A stretch of DNA of 10,161 nt from an uncultured Erysipelotrichaceae bacterium (GCA_902766135.1 CACXCK010000036.1:1-10161), one strand, 5' to 3'. Shown: positions 1 through 6,267, counted from the stretch's first letter. The notes: generated by a model from the sequence alone, not told the origin. A program made the numbers and translations.

Positions 1-1523
1 ATTACCGGTATATCGCTTTTAGCAAGTAATTCACTATCTACATTTAAGTACGCTTCATTAGCTTGAGGATAAGTTTTTGAAGAAGTCTTATTTATATTTT
101 TATTACCAACACCAAGTGTTGCTGCTGCTAATGCAACAAAAGAAGCAACAAACAATAACTTCTTATTCTTTCGAATAAACTCCTTTGTCTTTTCATTAGC
201 CTTACGAATAAATTTAAATACTCTTCTATCACTTTTCTTATTATCATTATCTGTAGGTGAAATAGCTCCTACTTCCAAACTAGTATCTAATTTTTCACTA
301 CTACTAATCCTTCCAGTTGCAGCGAACTCCTCTAATTCAGAAGAATTAAGCATTCTAGTAGGAACAAACAAGTCATAAGATAAATCATTTATTCTTTCTT
401 TTGAAGCATCAAGCCTTCTTATTTCACTTTCATACAAGCCACTTAGTTTTAATGAACGATTATACTTCTCATAGTAATCTCTATCTATCTCTTCACCACT
501 CATTACTTTAGCCGCAAATTCTTTACGTAATGCTGCAAAAGAAAGCAATTCCTTCTCTAAACACATATGATATATATCATAGTTTTTTTGTCTTTCTTCT
601 CTTTTTTGAGTCTCCAAAGTATTTACAACATCAGTTACTTCTTCCTTTTTATCATCTACTGCAGGAGTTGTTTCAAATACTACATCTGGAGTGCTTTTTT
701 CTACTATATACTCAGGATTTTCAACCAATAATGGGCCACTCACAACAGGTGGTTTAAATTCTTCTAAAGAGCTATCAGAAACAGTCCCAGGAGAAGATGT
801 AACGTACATTTCTTCAAGGCCATTATTAGTTTCAACAATTGGTTCTTCTGGAATCTCAACAAACCTTCCATCTTGTGCAAAACTAACTACTTTTTTTAAA
901 TTAACTTCCTGAATAACTTCTGTTAAAAATCTCTCTTCACGATCCTTAAAGAAATTTGTTAAATATTCCCTATATTCTTCCTTAGAATTACTAGAAGAAT
1001 GATAAGAAGAAGATAAAAAACTATCATAATCTAAAGGCAATCTATCTTCAAGAATAAGTTGATCACTTGTTCTAAATAACTTTTGATACTTTCCGTTAAT
1101 TTGATCTTTTAACGTATTAATTATTTTAAAGTGTTCAATAGGGCTATCAGGATTAAGAGTATTCTTTAAACGGTTAAAATCAGTTATATTCTTCATAAAT
1201 TCTTGATTCCACAAAGCATCCGCTTCATTAGCTTCAGCTTCATTTACCTTCTTAATAATATTCTCACTATCTTCTCTATACTCTCTAAATAATGATTGAT
1301 AAGTAGCCAAATCTTCTCGAGCTTTCTTTAACTCTTCACTGTTTTTAACAGGGTCCAACTTAGCTATACATTCATTTGTTTCCTCAATTAATTGTGCTGC
1401 TTGACGCCAAGATTCTTCTATAAAAGCTTTCTGCGCATTTAATTGTTTACAAGCCTCTACTATTTCATTTGTTTTACTATTTAACTCTTCGTACAATGCC
1501 TCAAATTGTTTCATAGTATCCAT
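1..1523 (-). CDS. large coiled-coil membrane protein, 3' part missing (runs off left edge)
   Basis: Reading the minus strand from the ATG at 1523-1521 gives 507 codons without a stop up to the window edge, so the gene is partial at its C-terminus. The start follows an AGGTGA ribosome binding site with a short 4-base spacing; a second ATG three codons later is possible. Residues 1 to about 110 are rich in Glu, Lys, Gln and Leu and look like coiled coil (begins MDTMKQFEALYEEL). About 220-300 is an acidic Pro/Val/Glu-rich linker, and about 305-390 is again helical and charged. A basic stretch (about 434-452, KFIRK...RKNKK) leads into one hydrophobic segment at about 452-472 (LLFVASFVALAAATLGVG). 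By the positive-inside rule the N-terminal ~450 residues would be cytoplasmic and the unseen C-terminus outside. I do not recognise the family and infer no function beyond a membrane-tethered coiled-coil protein. It has its own promoter and terminator-separated upstream neighbour, so it is probably not co-transcribed with the coat gene. Confidence 0.85.
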   Translation of the reverse strand, partial: MDTMKQFEALYEELNSKTNEIVEACKQLNAQKAFIEESWRQAAQLIEETNECIAKLDPVKNSEELKKAREDLATYQSLFREYREDSENIIKKVNEAEANEADALWNQEFMKNITDFNRLKNTLNPDSPIEHFKIINTLKDQINGKYQKLFRTSDQLILEDRLPLDYDSFLSSSYHSSSNSKEEYREYLTNFFKDREERFLTEVIQEVNLKKVVSFAQDGRFVEIPEEPIVETNNGLEEMYVTSSPGTVSDSSLEEFKPPVVSGPLLVENPEYIVEKSTPDVVFETTPAVDDKKEEVTDVVNTLETQKREERQKNYDIYHMCLEKELLSFAALRKEFAAKVMSGEEIDRDYYEKYNRSLKLSGLYESEIRRLDASKERINDLSYDLFVPTRMLNSSELEEFAATGRISSSEKLDTSLEVGAISPTDNDNKKSDRRVFKFIRKANEKTKEFIRKNKKLLFVASFVALAAATLGVGNKNINKTSSKTYPQANEAYLNVDSELLAKSDIPV

Positions 1524-1540
1524 AAAATCACCTATTCTTT

Positions 1541-1571
1541 ACTATAAATCAGTATAACATAATTATGTCAA
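1541..1571 (-). promoter_or_regulatory. promoter of the coiled-coil membrane protein gene
   Basis: On the minus strand a perfect TTGACA (1571-1566) is followed after 19 bases by TATAGT (1546-1541). An alternative is the extended -10 TGTTATACT, whose TATACT lies at 1556-1551. Either is a sigma-A-type promoter reading toward the ATG at 1523. The TTGACA directly abuts the T-run of the terminator of the preceding gene. Confidence 0.55.
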
Positions 1572-1600
1572 AAAGAAAAGAAGATTTTTCCCAATCTTCC
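1571..1600 (-). terminator. intrinsic terminator of the CotZ-like gene
   Basis: On the minus strand GAAGATT (1599-1593) pairs with AATCTTC (1586-1580) around a 6-base loop, followed by TTTTCTTTT. It begins 2 bases after the coat gene's stop codon. The T-run merges into the -35 box of the next gene's promoter. Confidence 0.75.
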
Positions 1601-1601
1601 T

Positions 1602-2018
1602 TTATACACATTCAATATAGGTATCAGATAAACAACGAATCGCACATAGACACCCTAAGTCAACTGTAAAATACGAATTTGTCCCTAAATATGGATTTAA
1701 ACTTGTTGTATCCGGATTTGGTATTAATACTCTAAAAGTACAACAATTGTTATCTACTTTTTCAACCCTAAATACCGTACTAGTTGTCGTTTCCTCACTT
1801 GGATCTTTTGTTGTTGGCATTTGAAATGGAACCCCATTACTACCACACATATATAGTTCAATTGGTCTAGTATTACATATTAAACAATTAGTACCGCCTC
1901 CTAAGACAGGCCGATCACATGAATCCAAGCAATTATCAGGACAAGCATTTTGTTGTAATATTAAAATAACATTTAATATTTCGGCAATAGAATTTCTGTT
2001 ACTTTGATTATTATTCAT
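1602..2018 (-). CDS. cotZ: spore coat protein of the CotY/CotZ family
   Basis: This 138-residue cysteine-rich protein resembles the Bacillus CotY/CotZ family, insoluble Cys-rich proteins of the outer coat/crust that cross-link through disulfides. What I see: an N-terminal helical stretch (IAEILNVILILQQNACPDNC), Cys pairs near residues 26-48 (CPDNCLDSC, CLIC), the family-like core STVFRVEKVDNNCCTFRVLI at about 80-99, and a C-terminal YFTVDLGCLCAIRCLSDTYIE that closely matches the end of B. subtilis CotZ (VDLDCFCAINCL). Its length is close to the ~148 residues of CotZ. The start at 2018 has an AAAGGGGA binding site 7-8 bases upstream. A sigma-K-type promoter precedes it and an intrinsic terminator follows, so it appears to be a single-gene unit made in the mother cell late in sporulation. 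CotY versus CotZ cannot be separated from sequence alone. Confidence 0.85.
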   Translation of the reverse strand: MNNNQSNRNSIAEILNVILILQQNACPDNCLDSCDRPVLGGGTNCLICNTRPIELYMCGSNGVPFQMPTTKDPSEETTTSTVFRVEKVDNNCCTFRVLIPNPDTTSLNPYLGTNSYFTVDLGCLCAIRCLSDTYIECV

Positions 2019-2049
2019 AACTAATTCCCCTTTCCAATATTCTCACTTA

Positions 2050-2078
2050 TAATTTATGTTAAATTTTATTTTTAGTGC
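2050..2078 (-). promoter_or_regulatory. sigma-K-like promoter of the coat gene
   Basis: On the minus strand GCAC (2078-2075) is followed after exactly 16 bases by CATAAATTA (2058-2050). This matches the B. subtilis sigma-K pattern AC-N16-CATANNNTA. It lies 32 bases upstream of the coat gene start, and cotXYZ genes are known sigma-K targets. Sigma-E has a similar -10, so the exact mother-cell factor is an inference. Confidence 0.6.
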
Positions 2079-2097
2079 ATTTTTATATTATTTATAG

Positions 2098-2103
2098 TAT
2101 AAT
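2098..2103 (+). promoter_or_regulatory. -10 element for the EIIB-like gene
   Basis: A perfect TATAAT lies 20 bases before the ATG at 2123. No good -35 is visible (GTGCAT at the 17-base spacing). That position overlaps the -35 of the divergent sigma-K-like promoter, so the two promoters interlock. Confidence 0.4.
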
Positions 2104-2122
2104 CAAATAGAGGGTGATAAAA

Positions 2123-2440
2123 ATGAATGAATGGGCTGTATATGCAATAATAGTCATCGTTTTACTATTTATATCATTAATCGTCTTAAAATTAATGAGA
2201 AAAGACTTTCAACTTGAAGCTAATAAATTAATTGTTGCTTTAGGAGGAAAAGATAATATTATCAATGCTGAATGTAATGTTTCAAGATTAAAAGTATTAC
2301 TAAAAGATATAACTAAAGTTGATAAAGAATCAATTAGTAAAATGGGTGCTAAAGGCATAGTCGAAATCGATAATCAATTAAAAATAATATTTGGCACAAA
2401 TGCCAAACAACTAAAAAGATACATCGATGAATTAATATAG
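2123..2440 (+). CDS. membrane-anchored PTS EIIB-like domain protein with displaced active-site Cys
   Basis: The protein has 105 residues. The ATG at 2123 is preferred over an in-frame GTG at 2114 because AGAGGG (2109-2114) is correctly spaced from it. Residues 4-24 form a membrane segment (WAVYAIIVIVLLFISLIVL). Residues 38-105 match the glucose-family PTS EIIB fold: GGKDNI (41-46), RLKV (55-58), a KVDKESISKMGAKGIVEID stretch like the family's 'lGAkGVv', and IIFGTNAKQLKRYIDEL. In true EIIB the phosphorylated cysteine stands in a DACITRLRV context. Here the aligned residue is Asn52, with Cys51 one place earlier (AECNVSRLKV). With no EIIC or EIIA nearby, it is unlikely to carry sugar phosphoryl groups in the usual way and may be a regulatory or structural relic. 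Small stand-alone EIIB-like proteins occur in Mollicutes and relatives. A terminator follows at once. Confidence 0.8.
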   Translation: MNEWAVYAIIVIVLLFISLIVLKLMRKDFQLEANKLIVALGGKDNIINAECNVSRLKVLLKDITKVDKESISKMGAKGIVEIDNQLKIIFGTNAKQLKRYIDELI

Positions 2441-2461
2441 AGGGATTAATCCCTTTTTTTT
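2441..2461 (+). terminator. intrinsic terminator of the EIIB-like gene
   Basis: AGGGA-TTAA-TCCCT (2441-2454) forms a short 5-bp hairpin followed by seven T residues. It starts right after the stop codon and overlaps the end of the converging gene (stop at 2446-2448). Confidence 0.65.
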
Positions 2462-2745
2462 ATATCTAAAATATCACTAATTAATACTTTTTTACCATCT
2501 AACGTAAATAATGAATTATTATTTCTCCCAACCAAGCTTTCTTCTCTTTGAGTATTATCTTTCATTGTGATAATAACCATTTTTTTATAAACAAAATCTT
2601 TACTACTAAATATCTTGTCAATTTCTTTAAAAATATCTTTGTTTCTTTCATTATGTGTTCTAAAAGATCTTCCATCAAATAATTTTTTATTATTATGTAA
2701 ATCTCCTTTTATCTCGCTTGCATAAACTCTAGGTAATTTTTCCAT
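2446..2745 (-). CDS. conserved-looking hypothetical protein, 99 residues
   Basis: I do not recognise this protein. The start is placed at the ATG at 2745-2743, because AGAGGTG lies about 6 bases upstream; an in-frame GTG at 2754 is part of that binding site. It is a soluble, charged protein (begins MEKLPRVYASEIKGDL) without signal peptide or membrane segments. The C-terminal half looks like a small beta-rich domain (KKMVIITMKDNTQREESLVG, then LFTLDGKKVLISDILDI). It converges on the EIIB-like gene with 5 bp between stop codons and diverges from the SEDS gene with a 43-bp gap. No function is inferred. Confidence 0.7.
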   Translation of the reverse strand: MEKLPRVYASEIKGDLHNNKKLFDGRSFRTHNERNKDIFKEIDKIFSSKDFVYKKMVIITMKDNTQREESLVGRNNNSLFTLDGKKVLISDILDIKKRD

Positions 2746-2788
2746 TATATTCACCTCTTACCTTATTTTATGATTATTTTAAAAAACA

Positions 2789-3976
2789 ATGAAACATAAT
2801 AATAATATGAAATATAATAAATTCTTAAAACATCTCTCATTTTGGTTTCCACTACTTACACTTACGAGTATAAGTCTTTTAATCATGTATCACACTAAAT
2901 ATATAAGTAACATTTATGAAAATAACTTTATTAAACAAATCATTTGGTTTTCAATTGGCTACGGCATTCTTTCTCTAAGCAAATTATTGCCTATCAAAAG
3001 TATCTTTAAATATTCAAAATATTTATATCTTCTAGGTATTATTTCACTCATCTTAGTATTATTAATTGGAAACAGCATAAACGGTTCTAAAGCTTGGTTA
3101 TCTATTGGCCCGATTTCATTTCAACCTAGCGAAATAATGAAATTATTTTATACATGTTACCTAACTCACTTAGTTTGTAACACTAAAACATTCAATGCTT
3201 TCGAAGAATTAAGCTTATTAATAAAAGTCTTTTTATTGTTTTTAATACCCACAGTTCTAATATTTCTAGAACCAGACACTGGAGGTGTCATATATCTTCT
3301 AATTATAACCATCACTATTCTCTTAAACAGTACAATTCGTAAAAGATGGTTCATCATAATAGCCATAATAATAGCCATTTTATCATATAGTTTTATATAC
3401 TTCTACATCTACAATAAAGAACTCCTAATTAATTTAATAGGCACATCTTTTTTCTACCGAGTTGAAAGAATTCTTGATTTTAAGAAAGGCCTCCAAATCG
3501 AAAATGCTCTTACGGCAATAGGTAATGCCCCATTTATAAGTTTTAATCTAACAAAAGTTGGTGTATACATACCAGAATCAGCCACTGATTTTATTTTTGC
3601 ACTTTCTTCAAATGTTTTTGGCTTATTAGGCCCATCTACAATTCTTTTGTCTTATTTAATTCTTGACTACTACTTAATATCATACTGTCAAAAAATCTCA
3701 AAAAAAGAATATCGTCTATTTGGATACTCTTTCACATCACTATTAATAATTAGTGAACTTATAAACATAGCCATGAACCTAAGTCTTGTTCCTATAATCG
3801 GTATTCCTCTACCTTTTTTGAGTTACGGCGGTTCTGGAACAATAACTCTTTTTATGTATCTATCATTATTATTTGCCAATACTAACGATAAGGATAATAG
3901 TAAGAATAAGAATAGTTCGCATAAGGGTAAGGTCCATAAAAAGGCGCATATCCCTGTGGGGCAACATTATAAATAG
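2789..3976 (+). CDS. SEDS-family peptidoglycan glycosyltransferase (RodA/FtsW/SpoVE type)
   Basis: This 395-residue polytopic membrane protein polymerises lipid II into glycan strands with a partner class B PBP, which is not in this window. Visible signatures: NGSKAWLSIGPISFQPSEIMKL (about 97-118, the SEDS 'W..lG....QPSE' block), FLEPDTGG (159-166), PESATDFIFA (262-271) with the essential SEDS aspartate as Asp267, and the C-terminal IPLPFLSYGGSG (339-350). About ten hydrophobic segments run from residue 16 to 364. Residues 365-395 are a hydrophilic Lys/Asn/His tail. The start at 2789 has no recognisable ribosome binding site, nor has the alternative ATG at 2807, so translation may be weak or leaderless. 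The family is certain. Whether it serves elongation, division or sporulation (SpoVE) is not decidable here, though nearby coat genes make a spore role possible. Its last 95 bp overlap an opposite-strand gene. Confidence 0.88.
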   Translation: MKHNNNMKYNKFLKHLSFWFPLLTLTSISLLIMYHTKYISNIYENNFIKQIIWFSIGYGILSLSKLLPIKSIFKYSKYLYLLGIISLILVLLIGNSINGSKAWLSIGPISFQPSEIMKLFYTCYLTHLVCNTKTFNAFEELSLLIKVFLLFLIPTVLIFLEPDTGGVIYLLIITITILLNSTIRKRWFIIIAIIIAILSYSFIYFYIYNKELLINLIGTSFFYRVERILDFKKGLQIENALTAIGNAPFISFNLTKVGVYIPESATDFIFALSSNVFGLLGPSTILLSYLILDYYLISYCQKISKKEYRLFGYSFTSLLIISELINIAMNLSLVPIIGIPLPFLSYGGSGTITLFMYLSLLFANTNDKDNSKNKNSSHKGKVHKKAHIPVGQHYK

Positions 3977-4085
3977 GACGTGGTCTCGTAAGCCCTATTG
4001 CTGCGCCTCCTGTCAAGGCTCCAACTAAAAAAGGAAAAACAAAACGATCATCATTTTTTAAATATGGCTTCATATAAGGATTCAT
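3882..4085 (-). CDS. small Gly/Tyr/Pro-rich protein, possible spore-surface protein
   Basis: The 67-residue protein starts at an ATG (4085-4083) behind TAGGAGGTATGTT, one of the best ribosome binding sites in the window, which argues strongly that it is translated. Residues 1-15 are basic and polar (MNPYMKPYLKNDDRF). Residues 16-33 form a hydrophobic Gly/Ala-rich stretch (VFPFLVGALTGGAAIGL). The rest is a Tyr/Pro tail (APFYGPYPYANYSYSYYYPYR) containing 11 tyrosines. Such composition is common in small coat and inner-spore proteins of Bacillota, which can be cross-linked through tyrosines, but I recognise no family. The C-terminal half is encoded antisense to the hydrophilic tail of the SEDS gene (95-bp overlap). 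A CATA-type -10 upstream is compatible with mother-cell expression, though weakly. Confidence 0.7.
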   Translation of the reverse strand: MNPYMKPYLKNDDRFVFPFLVGALTGGAAIGLTRPRPIYNVAPQGYAPFYGPYPYANYSYSYYYPYR

Positions 4086-4101
4086 AACATACCTCCTATC
4101 A

Positions 4102-4110
4102 TAGAATATG
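4102..4110 (-). promoter_or_regulatory. possible mother-cell sigma -10 (CATATTCTA) before the Tyr-rich gene
   Basis: On the minus strand CATATTCTA (4110-4102) fits the sigma-K/E -10 pattern CATANNNTA, 16 bases before the start codon. No AC appears at the 16-base -35 position, and the implied start of transcription leaves a very short leader. AT-rich DNA yields this motif by chance, so this is only suggestive. Confidence 0.25.
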
Positions 4111-4128
4111 TAAATATATAAAAAAGAC

Positions 4129-4156
4129 TTGCAACATTTGCCTATTATTATATAAT
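4129..4156 (+). promoter_or_regulatory. sigma-A-type promoter of the 136-residue protein gene
   Basis: TTGCAA (4129-4134) and TATAAT (4151-4156) are separated by 16 bases. They lie just upstream of the AGGAGATG ribosome binding site at 4163-4170. Confidence 0.5.
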
Positions 4157-4174
4157 ATCACCAGGAGATGATTT

Positions 4175-4585
4175 ATGAAAATATACGAAGACCATATACG
4201 CACTAAAATGAAAAAAGAAGTAGAAACAAAAAGTCCTTTCACAGATGATGAAATCATTTATTTATATGCTCTAACTAAAACCTTAGCATATTATAATAAA
4301 CGAATCAGTTTAAAAGCATATCAAGATAATTCAACCTGCCTTATAAAGAAAAAAGGACTATGGGAAATTTACCAAATAGAAGATACATATCGCCTAAATA
4401 GGTTTATTTACAGCGAAATAACTGAAGCATGTAACCACATCTTATCTATCCTAAAAGACAAAAATTCTTTCGGTATAATGCAATTATATCTATCAAATAA
4501 CTTTTCACAAAAAGAAATAATAGCATTTGTTAGTAAATATAATATAACCCGTGAAAATCCCCTTCATAGAATTAAAAGAATATAA
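4175..4585 (+). CDS. hypothetical protein, 136 residues
   Basis: I do not recognise this protein. The start is well supported by AGGAGATG, 4 bases before the ATG. It appears soluble and mixed alpha/beta. The N-terminal half is helical (FTDDEIIYLYALTKTLAYYN, about 22-41). A central segment, CLIKKKGLWEIYQIEDTYRL (about 55-74), looks like two beta strands around an aromatic turn. Helices follow (EITEACNHILSILKDKNSF). The order 'strand, WEIY-like strand, then helix with A/C..IL' is reminiscent of small immunity or effector-binding proteins, but this is impressionistic. The gene stands alone with its own promoter and ends inside a hairpin shared with the converging operon. Confidence 0.75.
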   Translation: MKIYEDHIRTKMKKEVETKSPFTDDEIIYLYALTKTLAYYNKRISLKAYQDNSTCLIKKKGLWEIYQIEDTYRLNRFIYSEITEACNHILSILKDKNSFGIMQLYLSNNFSQKEIIAFVSKYNITRENPLHRIKRI

Positions 4586-4613
4586 AAATCATGATTTTAA
4601 ATCATGATTTTTT
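4584..4613. terminator. bidirectional terminator shared by two converging genes
   Basis: AAAAATCATGAT (4584-4595) pairs with ATCATGATTTTT (4601-4612) around a short T/A loop, giving a 12-bp or longer AT-rich stem with T-runs on both strands. The stop codon of the plus gene (4583-4585) and that of the minus gene (4604-4602) both lie in or at the stem. Confidence 0.75.
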
Positions 4614-5135
4614 CTTACTTGTCGAACTCTTACGCGTTACCTTTCTCTTTTTTGGAGCCACTCTCTTTGTCGTAGTTTTAGTCTTACTAGTAGTTTTTTT
4701 CTTCGCAGGTGTCTTTTTCTTAACAGATTCTGCAAGTTCACGTACTTCTAAATCTTCGATTACTTCATCAAATATTTTTTCTGTTTTAGCTTTAACTTTT
4801 TTTGTTGCATCAACAACGACAGGAATTGCTGATGATGCAGTTTCATCAATAATATTATCGCATTTATGAGCAATCATTTCTTTTTTTTCTTCTAGAACTT
4901 TCTTAGCATCAGACACCTTAACCTTTGATAATTCTTTTTTTATTTCATCTATTTTTGCCAAAATCATATTTTTTGTTTCTTCGACATCAATATCATTAAC
5001 AGTATCAATTAAATCATCAAAACTTGTCTTTAACTTTTCCCTGGTTTCTGATCCTTCACGAGGTGCAAATAAAACACCTAGACCAACACCAATCAAAGCA
5101 CCCGTAACAAAATTACGTAATCTACTTTGTCGCAT
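4602..5135 (-). CDS. YtxH-family protein with a lysine-rich, histone-H1-like tail
   Basis: The 177-residue protein starts at the ATG at 5135-5133, which has AAGGAGAAA upstream. An in-frame start 18 codons further upstream lies within the preceding gene and lacks this support. Residues 8-25 (NFVTGALIGVGLGVLFAP) followed by REGSETREKLKTSFDD are the classic YtxH signature: a Gly-rich single membrane helix, then 'AP..G.ETR'. Residues ~35-130 form a long amphipathic helical region. Residues ~137-177 are almost only Lys, Thr, Ser, Arg and Pro (KKKTPAKKKTTSKTKTTTKR...), resembling the C-terminal tail of histone H1 or bacterial H1-like proteins, which could bind nucleic acid or acidic partners. It is the last gene of a four-gene operon and overlaps the previous gene by 14 bp. 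YtxH proteins are stress-associated and poorly understood. Confidence 0.82.
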   Translation of the reverse strand: MRQSRLRNFVTGALIGVGLGVLFAPREGSETREKLKTSFDDLIDTVNDIDVEETKNMILAKIDEIKKELSKVKVSDAKKVLEEKKEMIAHKCDNIIDETASSAIPVVVDATKKVKAKTEKIFDEVIEDLEVRELAESVKKKTPAKKKTTSKTKTTTKRVAPKKRKVTRKSSTSKKKS

Positions 5136-5439
5136 TAGTTGATTTCTCCTTAGTAACTTTAGAAACAGTAGTTTTCTTCTTCGTGGCAAAAAGATTTCCT
5201 ACAACCGATGTTACCCCCTCAACAACTTTATCAGTAACTAAAACTATTTTATCAGTTGTTGTATCAATAATATGGAAAAGACCATCTAAAGCCCTAACTT
5301 TGTCATTGACATTATCAACAACACGATCAATTTTTTCTAATGTAATTAAAAACTTAATGGCAAGTATAATTCCAATCAATAACACAATTATTAATAAAAT
5401 ATAAATAACTATTGGTAAAAACTCTGCTAAAAAATTCAT
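5122..5439 (-). CDS. small membrane-anchored helical protein
   Basis: The 105-residue protein starts with an ATG overlapping the stop of the gene before it (ATGA) and is preceded by AAGGAGG. Residues 5-33 form a long hydrophobic membrane helix (FLPIVIYILLIIVLLIGIIL...). Residues 34-85 form an amphipathic heptad-like region (LEKIDRVVDNVNDKVRALDG, then TTTDKIVLVTDKVVEGVTSV). The tail is Lys/Thr-rich (KKKTTVSKVTKEK). The layout recalls DUF948-like proteins, which often lie next to YtxH genes in Bacillota, and the next gene here is YtxH. I assign it by layout only. The overlaps on both sides imply translational coupling and matched amounts of the operon's products. Confidence 0.82.
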   Translation of the reverse strand: MNFLAEFLPIVIYILLIIVLLIGIILAIKFLITLEKIDRVVDNVNDKVRALDGLFHIIDTTTDKIVLVTDKVVEGVTSVVGNLFATKKKTTVSKVTKEKSTNATK

Positions 5440-6251
5440 TCTATATCCTCCTTATCTTCATACATTGAATCAATTAAATCAAACAAATCATTTTCTAGTG
5501 TTTCATCACTAACATTTTTGTCCTCTTTATCCTCCACTACTTCTGGCTTATTCGAAATAACCTCAAGTTCATCAGTATTATCAATTTCAATTGTATCATT
5601 TACTGATTTTTCTAAGATATCTTCAAAACTATCTTCTTTCTCAGGTAAGTCCAAATCTAAAGTATCATCTATTGCTGGTAATTCTTCAATCTTTTCAATG
5701 TCATCTTCCATCTTTCCAAAAGCTTTCTTTCGTACATCATCAACATTAATACTTTTCTTTTCTTTACTAGCCACCACAATGTCTTCTTTATGATAATTTT
5801 TATCTAATACGCCATATACAGGTGAAATAACAGGAGAAGGAGCAAACTTACGATTCTTAATACTTTCCGTACTTTTTTCATCATAAGCTCTTCCTTTAAT
5901 AGATGGAGTTCTAAGTTCAGGACGTAAATCTTTCTTATCATGATCAAACAAATTAATTCCTAAACTACTAGGTTTTTCATCGAAATCATCAAATTCATCG
6001 TCAAACCTATTTGCTTCATCAAATTCTTTTTCATCGAACATTGGAAAATCAAATGTTTTTTCTGATTTATATAAATCATGATCTGGAATACTCTTATCAA
6101 CTTCAGGTTCCTCCAATGTTCTTTTTATTATCTTTGGTTCTTCTCTACTTACAATTGGTTCACGCTTTTTTTCTTCTGGCGCTTCAACCACAGGAATTTC
6201 AACTGTTTCTTCTTCAAATAATACATTCTTTATCGCACTAAATAAACCCAT
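5436..6251 (-). CDS. acidic disordered protein with SPVISPVYGVLDKNY motif
   Basis: The 271-residue protein has an AGGGAT binding site before the ATG at 6251. Most of it is Asp/Glu-rich and predicted disordered. Three islands stand out. (a) The N-terminus, MGLFSAIKNVLFEEE (1-15), is a possible amphipathic membrane-targeting helix, similar in style to the start of SepF. (b) KFAPSPVISPVYGVLDKNY (135-153), followed by HKEDIV, is a non-acidic block with the look of a conserved short linear motif or docking site. (c) The C-terminal ETLENDLFDLIDSMYED (about 250-266) is a likely amphipathic helix. It has no enzyme domain. The gene lies 16 bp after the lipoprotein-like gene and overlaps the next gene by 4 bp. 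A scaffold or adaptor at the inner membrane face is a reasonable inference, possibly in division or envelope assembly; no function is established here. Confidence 0.85.
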   Translation of the reverse strand: MGLFSAIKNVLFEEETVEIPVVEAPEEKKREPIVSREEPKIIKRTLEEPEVDKSIPDHDLYKSEKTFDFPMFDEKEFDEANRFDDEFDDFDEKPSSLGINLFDHDKKDLRPELRTPSIKGRAYDEKSTESIKNRKFAPSPVISPVYGVLDKNYHKEDIVVASKEKKSINVDDVRKKAFGKMEDDIEKIEELPAIDDTLDLDLPEKEDSFEDILEKSVNDTIEIDNTDELEVISNKPEVVEDKEDKNVSDETLENDLFDLIDSMYEDKEDIE

Positions 6252-6267
6252 GCTATCCCTACTTTCA

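Noticed and set aside
2764..2772. CATAAAATA on the minus strand, a possible sigma-K/E -10 before the 99-residue gene
   Set aside because: Transcription would start inside or next to the gene's ribosome binding site and no -35 match is found. The motif is expected by chance in such AT-rich DNA.
4591..4869. A hydrophobic open frame on the plus strand opposite the YtxH gene
   Set aside because: It is the antisense of a Lys/Thr-rich tail, which automatically yields Phe/Val/Leu-rich translation. It has no ribosome binding site and the minus-strand YtxH gene is well supported.
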